From Paractinoplanes aksuensis (GTDB lineage Bacteria; Actinomycetota; Actinomycetes; Mycobacteriales; Micromonosporaceae): a stretch of DNA of 64,000 bases. The notes beneath the pieces were generated by a model. The model worked only from the letters and a program-made list of their open reading frames with translations, had not been told where the DNA came from and searched no databases. The position numbers and the translations under genes are program-made. Shown piece by piece: positions 8,082 to 16,454 of this stretch. Where the stretch lies: NCBI RefSeq assembly GCF_024137025.1, contig NZ_JAMYJR010000007.1:62001-126000 (forward strand), read 5' to 3'. Positions within the stretch are counted from its first letter, which is position 1, and the number at the start of each line of letters is the position of its first letter.

Positions 8082-9737
8082 TCAGTGAGGCTCCCCTTGC
8101 GGGCTGTACGCGGTGAGGAACTTGTCACGGAACTCGTCCATCGGCCACAGCGGCGCGTCGGGCGCCGGCTTCAGGCCGTCGGTCCAGCCCCAGCCGTTGA
8201 TCCGTTCGAGCACCTTGGGGTCCTTGGCCACGACCGAGATCGGCACGTCCTTGGTCGAATTGGTGCCGACGACGACCGAGGCCGGCTGGTGGTCACCCAG
8301 CAGCAGGAGCACCAGATTGTCGTCGCCGAAGTTCTCGACGTACGAGACGAGGCTGTCGACCGAGTAGGCGATCGACCCGGCGTACGCCTGCTTGGCCTTC
8401 TTGCCGTCCGACAGCACCTGCTGGGCGGTGGGCTTGCCCTCGATCATCGGCCCGTAGACCCGGCCGTCGCCGATCTTGTCCCACGGCAGCATCGCCGGCA
8501 CCGGCGTCCACGGGGTGTGGCTCGAGGTCAGCGTCACCTCGGCCAGCAGCGGCGGGCGCTTCGCCTTCCCGAACTCGTACTCGTGGACCTGCTTCATCAC
8601 GAACTGGTCGGGCATCGTCGACCAGCTCAGCATCGGGCCGTTGTAGCCGAGCGTGTGCGAGTCGTAGATCTGCTGGTAGCCGTAGAACTGCCCCTCGGGC
8701 CAGGCGAACGTGACACCCGGCTGGAAGCCGACGGTGCGGAACCCGGCCCGCTTGAACGCCGAGGTCAGCGTCATGCGGTCGGTCGCCACGAGGCTGCGGT
8801 AGCGGTTTTGGTTGTCGATCCACAGGCCGGACAGGAACGTCGAGTGGGCCAGCCAGCTGCCGCCGCCGAAGGTGGGCGAGGTCAGGTAGCCGCTGCGCGC
8901 GGCGAACCCCTTGGCCGCGAGCTTGGCCTGCCCGGTCTGCAACTGGGCCAGTACGGGTTGATTGAACTCGGGGTTCTCGACGGCGTCACGGCCGTAGCTC
9001 TCGACGAAACCGATGATCACGTCCTTGCCCCGCAGCGCGCTCAGCAGCTGGTCGTCGGGCATGTCGGCGAACGCGTCGTCCCGCACCTCGAGGGCGAAGT
9101 CCTTGCGGTCCTGGATGTCCTGGGGCACGGCGAGCACGGTGTCGCGGGCCAGCTCGGCGGCGCTCTGGCTGGCCACCGGGATGCCCCCGACGAGCTGGAA
9201 GCTCATCACGGCCAGGGTGACCCACGCGGCCGACAGCGTGACCACCGTTCCCCGTACGGGCCAGGGGTGGGCCCCGATGAGCCGGCTCAACCGGCGGACC
9301 GAGAAGGTCATCGCGACCAGCGTCACCACGGCCAGCAGCACGGCGGCCGCCGCGGCCAGCAGCGCACCGCCCCGGCCGAAGGAATCGATCATGAAGTTGA
9401 AGCCGTCCCGGAACAGCACCCAGTCGAGCACCGGGTCGAACGGGCGGGCCAGCACGGCGAAGAAGCCGATGTCGATGATCTTGAGAATGGTCAGGAGGCC
9501 GAGCACCACGCCCAGGACGGTCGCCGTGATCCGGCGGGCCCGGGGCGGCAGGGCCAGCAGCAACGCCACCGCCAGCAGCGCTTCGATGGGCACCCGGACC
9601 AGGGCGGTGAGCCAGAAGTTGCCCGGGGCGAGCCGGGTGATCTGATCCGGGAGCACCAGCGCGAGAAAGACGAGGAGGGCGGCGAGGGTGGTGACCACCC
9701 CGCCGGCGATCCGGCGCACGTGCTTGTTGACCGACAC
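8082..9737 (-). CDS. Membrane sulfatase / lipoteichoic-acid-synthase-like phosphotransferase family protein
   Basis: A 551-residue protein with about five N-terminal membrane helices (residues 10-190) and an extracytoplasmic alkaline-phosphatase-superfamily domain. Visible motifs are DVIIGFVESYGRDA (first metal strand), PTFGGGSWLAHSTFLSGL (region of the nucleophile Ser/Thr), and LLLLGDHQPA (metal-binding Asp-His). The family includes LTA synthases and phosphoethanolamine/glycerol transferases, so transfer of a phospho-group to an envelope glycan is a reasonable inference; sulfate ester cleavage is less likely. GTG start with an AAGGAA ribosome site. It is not coupled to a neighbour. Confidence 0.85.
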   Translation of the reverse strand: MSVNKHVRRIAGGVVTTLAALLVFLALVLPDQITRLAPGNFWLTALVRVPIEALLAVALLLALPPRARRITATVLGVVLGLLTILKIIDIGFFAVLARPFDPVLDWVLFRDGFNFMIDSFGRGGALLAAAAAVLLAVVTLVAMTFSVRRLSRLIGAHPWPVRGTVVTLSAAWVTLAVMSFQLVGGIPVASQSAAELARDTVLAVPQDIQDRKDFALEVRDDAFADMPDDQLLSALRGKDVIIGFVESYGRDAVENPEFNQPVLAQLQTGQAKLAAKGFAARSGYLTSPTFGGGSWLAHSTFLSGLWIDNQNRYRSLVATDRMTLTSAFKRAGFRTVGFQPGVTFAWPEGQFYGYQQIYDSHTLGYNGPMLSWSTMPDQFVMKQVHEYEFGKAKRPPLLAEVTLTSSHTPWTPVPAMLPWDKIGDGRVYGPMIEGKPTAQQVLSDGKKAKQAYAGSIAYSVDSLVSYVENFGDDNLVLLLLGDHQPASVVVGTNSTKDVPISVVAKDPKVLERINGWGWTDGLKPAPDAPLWPMDEFRDKFLTAYSPQGEPH

Positions 9738-9800
9738 GGAGATTCCTTACCCGCAGAGTTGCACCTACCAACAGGTACACGCTGGGTGAGGGTAAGCGGT

Positions 9801-12005
9801 TCAAGCCGAGATGGTGCTCACCCCGTTCAGCAGGGCGCGGATCTGCTCCGGATCGGCCGGCCGGCCGAACAGGTAGCCCTGGCCGTGGTCGATGCCGAGG
9901 CGGCGCAGGGTCGCCCACTGGGCATCGGTCTCGATGCCCTCGGCCACCGTCTGCATCTTGAGCGCCTGCCCGAGACCGGCCACGGCGTCGACCAGGGCCA
10001 CGTCGTCGGCGTCGGTGTCGACGTCGTCCACGAACGTCTTGTCGATCTTGATGACGTCGACCGGGAGCTGTTTGAGGTAGCTGAGCGACGAGTAGCCGGT
10101 GCCGAAGTCGTCGATGGCCAGCCGGACGCCGAGCCCGCGCAACGCGTGCAGGGTGCGCTTGGCCGTCTCGATGTCCTCCATCAGCATCGACTCGGTGATC
10201 TCGAGGGTCAGCGCGGCGGCGTCGAGGCCGGCGTCGTGCAGGGCGCCGGCGACGTCGTCGACCAGACCGGCGTACTGGAACTGACGGGCTGAGAGGTTGA
10301 CGTTGATCTTGAGCGTGGCCGCGGCGGGTGACTCGGCGCGCCAGCGGGCGAGCTGGGCGCAGGCCTCCCGCAGCACCCACCGGCCGAGCGGGACGATCAG
10401 GCCGTTGGCCTCGGCCGCGGCGATGAAGTGGTAGGGGCCGAGCAGGCCGTCGCGCGGGTGGTTCCAGCGGACCAATGCTTCGACCGAGGTGACACTCTGG
10501 GTCTGCATGTCGACGACGGGCTGGTAGAGCACGGCGAACTCTTCGCGCTCCAGCGCCTGCTCGAGGTCGATGCGCAGCTGAGCTTCCTCGAGCACCGACA
10601 TCGTCATGGTCGGGTCGAACACCGCGTACCCGTTGCGACCGGCCCGCTTGGCCGCGTACATCGCCAGGTCGGCGTTGCCGAGCAGCTGGTCACCCTGGTG
10701 GTCGCCGGCCGCGGCGGTCGCGATGCCGATGCTGAGCGAGCAGGTGACGTCCCGGCTGCCCAGGCGGATCGGCTCGCGGATGGTGCGGACCAGGCGTTCG
10801 GCCAGCGCGGCGGCGTCACCGGGCTCGAGGTCGCGCATCAGGATGGCGAACTCGTCGCCGCCGAGACGGGCCAGCACGTCGGACGGGCGGACGTGCCGGC
10901 GCAGCCGCCCGGCGATCGTGGTCAGCAACTCGTCGCCGGCGCTGTGCCCCAGGTTGTCGTTGACCAGCTTGAAGTCGTCGAGGTCGAGCAGCAGCACGGT
11001 GACCGGCCGGTCGTCGTCGGCGCCGGCCACGGCCTCGGCCAGGCGCTGCCGGAACAGGGCGCGGTTGGGCATCCCGGTCAGCGAGTCGGTGAACGCCTGG
11101 ACGTGCAGCTTGTCCTCCAGCACGCGGCGGGCGCCGATGTCGCGCAGGCTGATCACAGCGGCCTCGATGTCGGGAGCGGCGACCCAGTTCGTCGCCAGCA
11201 CGTCGACGTAGACCCAGCGACCGTCGGCCGCCTGCAGCTGGGACTCGGACCGCAGGCTCTGCCCGAGCGGGAGCGCCATCAGGTCGTCGAGGAACTTCTG
11301 GGCCGGGACGACGCGTTCGGCCGGCATCAGGTCGCTGAAGTTCCGGCCGACCAGCCGCTGCTTCGGCACCCCGAGCATGTGGGTGATCGACTCGGTGGCG
11401 TACACGACCATGCCGTCCGGCCCGATGGCGATCACCGCGTCGGCCGAGGCGGCGAGCAGGGTCTCGGCCCGCTGCTCGGCGACCCGGCGCCGGTTGTCCA
11501 GGGCCCGGCGGCTCTTGGCGTACAGCGCGGTCAGGCCGACGACGCAGCCCATCATCGCGACCAGCACCAGCGTGGTGCCGGCATTGGCGCCGGCCCGGTA
11601 CGGCAGCAGCAGGGCGTACCCGCCGACCGACATCACGCCGAGCGTTATGACGAAGCGGGGTGACCAGAGCGCGGCCGCGGTGATCAGCAGCAGCACGACG
11701 GCCGGCACGTAGAGCATCCAGCCGTCCGGGTCGACGAACCCGAACAGCAGCATCACCGGCATCTCGCCGAGCCACCAGGCCGTCAGCCACCAGCGGGTCC
11801 GCTCCTGGCGGACCAGGCGGGCCCAGGGCAGCGGGAAGATCGCCACCTGAGCGGCCACGGCCAGGAGCACCGGCAGCAGCCACCAGCGGTCGGCGCCCTC
11901 CCACTCCAGGGCTATCCGGACGCCACCGATCGCGGTGACCACGGCCGCCATCGCCGCACCGATGCGCAGCTGGCGCGCCCAGTACTCGGCGGTGTGATCG
12001 TCCAT
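9801..12005 (-). CDS. Membrane PAS-GGDEF-EAL protein (cyclic di-GMP turnover)
   Basis: A 734-residue protein. Seven or eight membrane helices (about 10-185) are followed by a PAS sensor (about 200-315, TLLAASADAVIAIG onward), a GGDEF diguanylate cyclase and an EAL phosphodiesterase. The GGDEF signature is intact (RLGGDEFAIL) and an inhibitory RxxD site (RPSD) sits exactly five residues before it. The EAL domain keeps EALVRWNHP, the NVNLSARQF strand and DDFGTGYSSL, so both activities could operate. ATG 12005 is chosen because it begins just before the first helix; an upstream Met at 12083 would overlap the divergent tetR promoter. The signal sensed is unknown. Confidence 0.92.
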   Translation of the reverse strand: MDDHTAEYWARQLRIGAAMAAVVTAIGGVRIALEWEGADRWWLLPVLLAVAAQVAIFPLPWARLVRQERTRWWLTAWWLGEMPVMLLFGFVDPDGWMLYVPAVVLLLITAAALWSPRFVITLGVMSVGGYALLLPYRAGANAGTTLVLVAMMGCVVGLTALYAKSRRALDNRRRVAEQRAETLLAASADAVIAIGPDGMVVYATESITHMLGVPKQRLVGRNFSDLMPAERVVPAQKFLDDLMALPLGQSLRSESQLQAADGRWVYVDVLATNWVAAPDIEAAVISLRDIGARRVLEDKLHVQAFTDSLTGMPNRALFRQRLAEAVAGADDDRPVTVLLLDLDDFKLVNDNLGHSAGDELLTTIAGRLRRHVRPSDVLARLGGDEFAILMRDLEPGDAAALAERLVRTIREPIRLGSRDVTCSLSIGIATAAAGDHQGDQLLGNADLAMYAAKRAGRNGYAVFDPTMTMSVLEEAQLRIDLEQALEREEFAVLYQPVVDMQTQSVTSVEALVRWNHPRDGLLGPYHFIAAAEANGLIVPLGRWVLREACAQLARWRAESPAAATLKINVNLSARQFQYAGLVDDVAGALHDAGLDAAALTLEITESMLMEDIETAKRTLHALRGLGVRLAIDDFGTGYSSLSYLKQLPVDVIKIDKTFVDDVDTDADDVALVDAVAGLGQALKMQTVAEGIETDAQWATLRRLGIDHGQGYLFGRPADPEQIRALLNGVSTISA

Positions 12006-12099
12006 CTCGACTGACTGCACGGGCGCACCGATCGGCCCGGTCGGCTTCGTCTTTAGTCTTTCGCGCCGGACCGAGGGACCCATGACAAATGTCAGTGGA

Positions 12100-12117
12100 T
12101 GAGTGAGTGCTCGCTCA
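12100..12117. promoter_or_regulatory. TetR operator candidate
   Basis: TGAGTGAGTGCTCGCTCA, an 18-bp palindrome with one mismatch per arm pair. It lies directly upstream of, and abutting, the TAGAGT -10 box (12119-12124) of the tetR-exporter operon. The TGAGTGAG half-site is common for TetR repressors controlling ABC exporters. Confidence 0.7.
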
Positions 12118-12130
12118 GTAGAGTGGCCGC

Positions 12131-12721
12131 GTGGAGAACAAGCGACGGCGGGTGCCCGCGCTCGCACCCGAGGAACGCCGCGCGGCCCTGATCGACGCGA
12201 CCATCCCGCTGCTGCACGAGCACGGGGTGGACGTCAGCACCCGGCAGATCGCCCAGGCCGCCGGCGTGGCCGAGGGCACGATCTTCGGCGTCTTCGAGAC
12301 GAAGTCGTCGCTGGTCGTGTGCTCGGTGATCAAGGCGCTCGACCCCGAGGAGACGGTGGCCGCGCTCACCGCGATCGACCGGTCCCGGCCGTTGCGCGAG
12401 CGGCTGGCCACGGCGGCCGAGCTGATCCACGCCCGGTTCCGCGAGAACGCGCAGCTCATGACGGCCGCCCGCAAGCTCGTCATCACCGGCGAGCTGCCCA
12501 GACAGATGATCGCCAACCGCGAGATCCTGCACGCCGCGCTGACCGAGGTGATCACGGAAGGCGCTGATCAACTGCGTCGCCCACCGGCGGCGGTGGCCTC
12601 GCTGCTGCTGCTGTTCTGCGGCGCCAACACGTACGGGCCGTTCGGCGACCCGGACAACTTCAGCGGCGAGGAGACGGTCTCCCTGCTGCTCGACGGACTG
12701 CTCCGACGGGGGACCCAGTAG
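12131..12721 (+). CDS. TetR family transcriptional regulator
   Basis: A 196-residue regulator with an N-terminal HTH (LIDATIPLLHEHG, then VSTRQIAQAAGVAEGTIFGVFETKSSL). The ligand domain ends near VSLLLDGLLRRG. GTG 12131 follows a TAGAGT -10 box at 12119-12124 by 6 nt, so it is probably leaderless. It heads an operon with two ABC exporter half-subunits; its stop overlaps the first exporter's GTG by one base. Autoregulated repression of the exporter through the palindrome at 12100-12117 is the simplest model. Confidence 0.92.
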   Translation: MENKRRRVPALAPEERRAALIDATIPLLHEHGVDVSTRQIAQAAGVAEGTIFGVFETKSSLVVCSVIKALDPEETVAALTAIDRSRPLRERLATAAELIHARFRENAQLMTAARKLVITGELPRQMIANREILHAALTEVITEGADQLRRPPAAVASLLLLFCGANTYGPFGDPDNFSGEETVSLLLDGLLRRGTQ

Positions 12722-14457
12722 TGCTCATCAAACTGCTCAGAATCTACTTACGCCCGTACCGGCGGGAGATCACGCTCGTCGTGCTCTTCCAGTTCCTGCA
12801 GACGCTGGCCACGCTCTACCTGCCCACGCTGTTCGCCGACATCATCGACAACGGCGTGGTCAAGGGCGACACCGGCTACGTCATGCAGATCGGCGGGTGG
12901 ATGCTGGCCATCACCCTGGCCAGCATCGCGGCCCAGGTCGTGGCCGTTTACTTCGGCGCCCGTACGGCCATGGCCGTGGGCCGCGACGTCCGGGGCTCGA
13001 TCTTCGGGCAGGTGCAGAAGTTCTCGGCCCGCGAGGTGGGCCAGTTCGGCGCCCCGTCGCTGATCACGCGCACCACCAACGACGTCCAGCAGGTGCAGAT
13101 GCTGGTGCTGATGACCTTCACGCTGATGGTCTCGGCCCCGATCATGTGCGTCGGCGGCATCGTGCTGGCCCTGCGGCAAGACGTTCCGCTGTCCGGCCTG
13201 TTGCTGATCATCGTGCCGGTGCTGGTGGCCACGGTGGCCGCGATCATCGTGCGGATGCGGCCGCTGTTCCGCACGATGCAGGTGCGCATCGACCGGGTCA
13301 ACCAGGTGATGCGCGAGCAGATCACCGGCATCCGGGTGATCCGCGCCTTCGTCCGCGACGAGCGGGAGCAGGAGCGCTACCGCCGTTCCAACGACGAGCT
13401 GACCGACGTGTCGCTCAAGGTCGGCAAGCTGATGGCGCTCATGTTCCCGACGGTCATGCTGATCGTGAACCTGTCCAGCGTGGCCGTGATCTGGTTCGGC
13501 GGTCACCGGATCGACTCGGGCGCGATGCAGATCGGCGCGCTGACCGCGTTCCTCAGCTACCTGATGCAGATCCTCATGTCGATCATGATGGCGACCTTCA
13601 TGTTCGTGATGATCCCGCGGGCCGAGGTCTGCGCCGAGCGGATCGATGAGGTGCTGAGCACCGAGTCGAGCGTCGTCACGGCGAAGCAGCCGGTCACCAC
13701 GGTCACCGAGCACGGCCGGCTCGACCTGCGCGACGTCGGCTTCCACTACCCCGGGGCCGAGGCTCCCGTGCTCAGCGGCATCGACGTGACCGCCCGGCCG
13801 GGCCAGGTCACGGCGATCATCGGCAGCACCGGCAGCGGCAAGACGACCCTGCTCAACCTGGTGCCACGGTTGTTCGACGCCACCGCCGGGCAGGTGCTGG
13901 TCGACGGCGTCGACGTGCGCGACCTCGACCCCGGCCTGCTGTCGCGGCTGGTCGGGTTCGTGCCCCAGCGTCCGTACCTGTTCTCGGGCACGGTCGGTTC
14001 CAATCTGCGGTACGGCAATCCGGACGCGACCGACGAGCAGCTGTGGTCCGCGCTCGAGATCGCCCAGGCCCGGGACTTCGTGGAACGGATGGAGGGCGGG
14101 CTGGACGCCCCGATCGCCCAGGGCGGCACCAACGTGTCGGGCGGTCAGCGGCAACGGCTGGCCATCGCCCGGGCCCTGGTCCACCGGCCCGAGATCTACT
14201 TGTTCGACGACTCGTTCTCGGCGCTCGACTACGCCACCGACGCCGCGCTGCGCTCGGCCCTCACCGAGAGCATCGCCGACGCCACCGTGGTGATCGTGGC
14301 CCAGCGGGTGAGCACCATCCGCGACGCCGACCGGATCGTGGTGCTCGACGACGGCCGGGTGGCCGGCACCGGCACCCACGCCGAGCTCATGTCCGGCAAC
14401 GAGACCTATCGCGAGATCGTGCTCTCCCAGCTCACCGCGCAGGAGGCGGCCGCATGA
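12721..14457 (+). CDS. ABC exporter half-subunit A (membrane domain plus ATPase, degenerate catalytic site)
   Basis: A 578-residue type IV ABC exporter half with six N-terminal membrane helices and a C-terminal ATPase: Walker A GSTGSGKT, signature VSGGQ, Walker B YLFDDSFSALD. The residue after the Walker B Asp is Asp instead of the catalytic Glu, the hallmark of the degenerate site in heterodimeric exporters, whereas the signature is canonical. It pairs with the next gene (ATGA overlap). The likely role is efflux of drugs or lipophilic compounds, as in the Rv1272c/Rv1273c and LmrCD group, but the substrate is unknown. Confidence 0.93.
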   Translation: MLIKLLRIYLRPYRREITLVVLFQFLQTLATLYLPTLFADIIDNGVVKGDTGYVMQIGGWMLAITLASIAAQVVAVYFGARTAMAVGRDVRGSIFGQVQKFSAREVGQFGAPSLITRTTNDVQQVQMLVLMTFTLMVSAPIMCVGGIVLALRQDVPLSGLLLIIVPVLVATVAAIIVRMRPLFRTMQVRIDRVNQVMREQITGIRVIRAFVRDEREQERYRRSNDELTDVSLKVGKLMALMFPTVMLIVNLSSVAVIWFGGHRIDSGAMQIGALTAFLSYLMQILMSIMMATFMFVMIPRAEVCAERIDEVLSTESSVVTAKQPVTTVTEHGRLDLRDVGFHYPGAEAPVLSGIDVTARPGQVTAIIGSTGSGKTTLLNLVPRLFDATAGQVLVDGVDVRDLDPGLLSRLVGFVPQRPYLFSGTVGSNLRYGNPDATDEQLWSALEIAQARDFVERMEGGLDAPIAQGGTNVSGGQRQRLAIARALVHRPEIYLFDDSFSALDYATDAALRSALTESIADATVVIVAQRVSTIRDADRIVVLDDGRVAGTGTHAELMSGNETYREIVLSQLTAQEAAA

Positions 14458-16391
14458 CCCGTCCCATGGGAGGTCCCCCGGCCGTCCGCGCCATGGCCGG
14501 CCCGATGCCCACCGAGAAACTGCAGGACTTCAAGGGCTCGACCAAGCGGCTGCTCGGGCTGCTCAAGCCGCAGCGGGTGCTGGTCGGCTTCGTGCTGCTG
14601 GCCGGCGCGGTCAGCGTGGCCCTGTCGGTGATCGGGCCCTACCTGCTCGGTCACGCCACCGACGTGATCTTCCAGGGGGTCGTCGGCCGCATGGTCGACG
14701 GCGGCGTGACCAAGGCCGAGGCCGTCGCCGCCCTGCGCGCCCGCGGCGAGAACACGCAGGCCGACCTGCTGTCCGCGGTTGACTTCACGCCCGGTCAGGG
14801 CATCGACTTCGACCGGCTGGCCCAGGTGCTCATGTGGGTCGCGATCGTCTACGTCTTCGCCTGGCTGTTCGGCGTGCTGCAGGGCCGCATCACGGCGACG
14901 GTCGTGCAGACCGCGGTCTACCGATTGCGCGAAGAGGTCGAGGCCAAGCTGTCGCGGCTGCCGCTGTCGTACTTCGACCAGCAGCCGCGGGGCGAGGTGC
15001 TCAGCCGGGCCACCAACGACACCGACAACATCGCCCAGACCCTGCAGCAGACGTTCGCCCAGCTCGTCACGTCGCTGCTGATGATCGTCGGGGTGCTCGG
15101 CGCGATGTTCTGGATCTCGCCCCTGCTGGCCCTGATCGCGCTGATCACCGTGCCGGTCTCGTTCCTGGTGACGATGGCCGTGGGCAAGCGCTCACAGCCC
15201 AACTTCGTCGCCCAGTGGGCCACCACGGGCCGGCTCAACGGCCACATCGAGGAGATGTTCACCGGGCACTCGCTGGTCAAGGTGTTCGGCCGGCAGGACG
15301 AGGCGTCCCGGGTCTTCGCCGAGCACAACGACAAGCTCTACGCGTCGTCGTTCCGGGCCCAGTTCATCAGCGGTCTCATCCAGCCCGCCATGATGTTCAT
15401 CAGCAACCTCAACTACGTGCTGGTGGCCGTGGTCGGTGGCCTGCGGGTGGCCTCGGGGTCGCTGTCGCTGGGCGAGGTGCAGGCGTTCATCCAGTACTCG
15501 CGGCAGTTCAGCCAGCCACTGACCCAGGTCGCCTCGATGGCCAACCTGATCCAGAGCGGCGTGGCCTCCGCCGAGCGGGTGTTCGCCCTGCTCGACGCGC
15601 CCGAGCAGTCCCCCTCGGTGCCGCCTGTCGATCTCGGTCGGGTCCGCGGCGAGATCACCTTCGAGGACGTCTCGTTCCGATACCTGCCCGACAAGCCGCT
15701 GATCGAACACCTGTCGCTCGACGTCGCGCCGGGCCAGACCGTGGCGATCGTCGGGCCGACCGGGGCCGGCAAGACCACCCTGGTCAACCTGTTGATGCGG
15801 TTCTACGACGTGGACTCCGGGCGGATCCGGCTGGACGGGGTCGACATCGCGACCATGCCACGGGAACAGCTGCGCGAAGAGATCGGGATGGTGCTGCAGG
15901 ACACCTGGCTGTTCGGCGGCACGATCGCCGAGAACATCGCGTACGGGGCTGACTCGTTCGACATGGCGGCCGTGGTCGCGGCGGCTGAGGCGGCGCACGT
16001 CGACGCCTTCTGCAAGACGCTGCCCGACGGCTACGACACGGTGATCGACGAGGAGGGCTCGAACGTCAGCGCCGGCCAGAAGCAGCTGATCACCATTGCG
16101 AGGGCCTTCCTGGCCGAACCCAGCATCCTGATCCTGGACGAGGCCACGAGCTCGGTCGACACCCGCACCGAGGTGCTGATCCAGCGGGCCATGGCAACGC
16201 TGCGCGAGGGCCGCACCTCGTTCGTGATCGCCCACCGCCTGTCCACGATCCGCGACGCCGACGTGATCCTGGTGATGGAACACGGGCAGATCGTCGAACA
16301 GGGCACGCACGACTCCCTGATCGCGGCGGGCGGGGCGTACGCGGCGCTGTACTCGGCCCAGTTCGCCCAGGCCGTGGCCGAAGTGGACTGA
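14454..16391 (+). CDS. ABC exporter half-subunit B (membrane domain plus ATPase, canonical Walker B)
   Basis: A 645-residue partner of the preceding subunit. ATG 14454 overlaps its stop. There are six membrane helices, with an extra extracytoplasmic insert between helices 1 and 2 (about 70-120, charged, with GGVTKAEAVAALRARGE). The ATPase has Walker A GPTGAGKT and Walker B ILILDEATSSVD with catalytic Glu, but its signature is VSAGQ rather than VSGGQ. Together the two proteins give one consensus and one degenerate ATP site. The gene ends at a 30-bp perfect palindrome. Confidence 0.93.
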   Translation: MTRPMGGPPAVRAMAGPMPTEKLQDFKGSTKRLLGLLKPQRVLVGFVLLAGAVSVALSVIGPYLLGHATDVIFQGVVGRMVDGGVTKAEAVAALRARGENTQADLLSAVDFTPGQGIDFDRLAQVLMWVAIVYVFAWLFGVLQGRITATVVQTAVYRLREEVEAKLSRLPLSYFDQQPRGEVLSRATNDTDNIAQTLQQTFAQLVTSLLMIVGVLGAMFWISPLLALIALITVPVSFLVTMAVGKRSQPNFVAQWATTGRLNGHIEEMFTGHSLVKVFGRQDEASRVFAEHNDKLYASSFRAQFISGLIQPAMMFISNLNYVLVAVVGGLRVASGSLSLGEVQAFIQYSRQFSQPLTQVASMANLIQSGVASAERVFALLDAPEQSPSVPPVDLGRVRGEITFEDVSFRYLPDKPLIEHLSLDVAPGQTVAIVGPTGAGKTTLVNLLMRFYDVDSGRIRLDGVDIATMPREQLREEIGMVLQDTWLFGGTIAENIAYGADSFDMAAVVAAAEAAHVDAFCKTLPDGYDTVIDEEGSNVSAGQKQLITIARAFLAEPSILILDEATSSVDTRTEVLIQRAMATLREGRTSFVIAHRLSTIRDADVILVMEHGQIVEQGTHDSLIAAGGAYAALYSAQFAQAVAEVD

Positions 16392-16410
16392 CCCTCTGTC
16401 CCGACATGGA

Positions 16411-16440
16411 AACGGGGGCGGCCAGCTGGCCGCCCCCGTT
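16411..16440. terminator. Bidirectional terminator, 30-bp perfect palindrome
   Basis: Perfect inverted repeat centred at 16425/16426, with arms AACGGGGGCGGCCAG and its complement. It separates the convergent exporter operon and Calx-beta gene and can end both transcripts. Confidence 0.8.
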
Positions 16441-16454
16441 CTCAATGCTCTTGC

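Noticed and set aside
10428..11663. Long open frame opposite the first GGDEF-EAL gene, and similar ones opposite other genes
   Set aside because: Typical high-GC antisense shadows: Gly/Arg/His/Val-rich composition without motifs, while the opposite strand carries recognisable domains.
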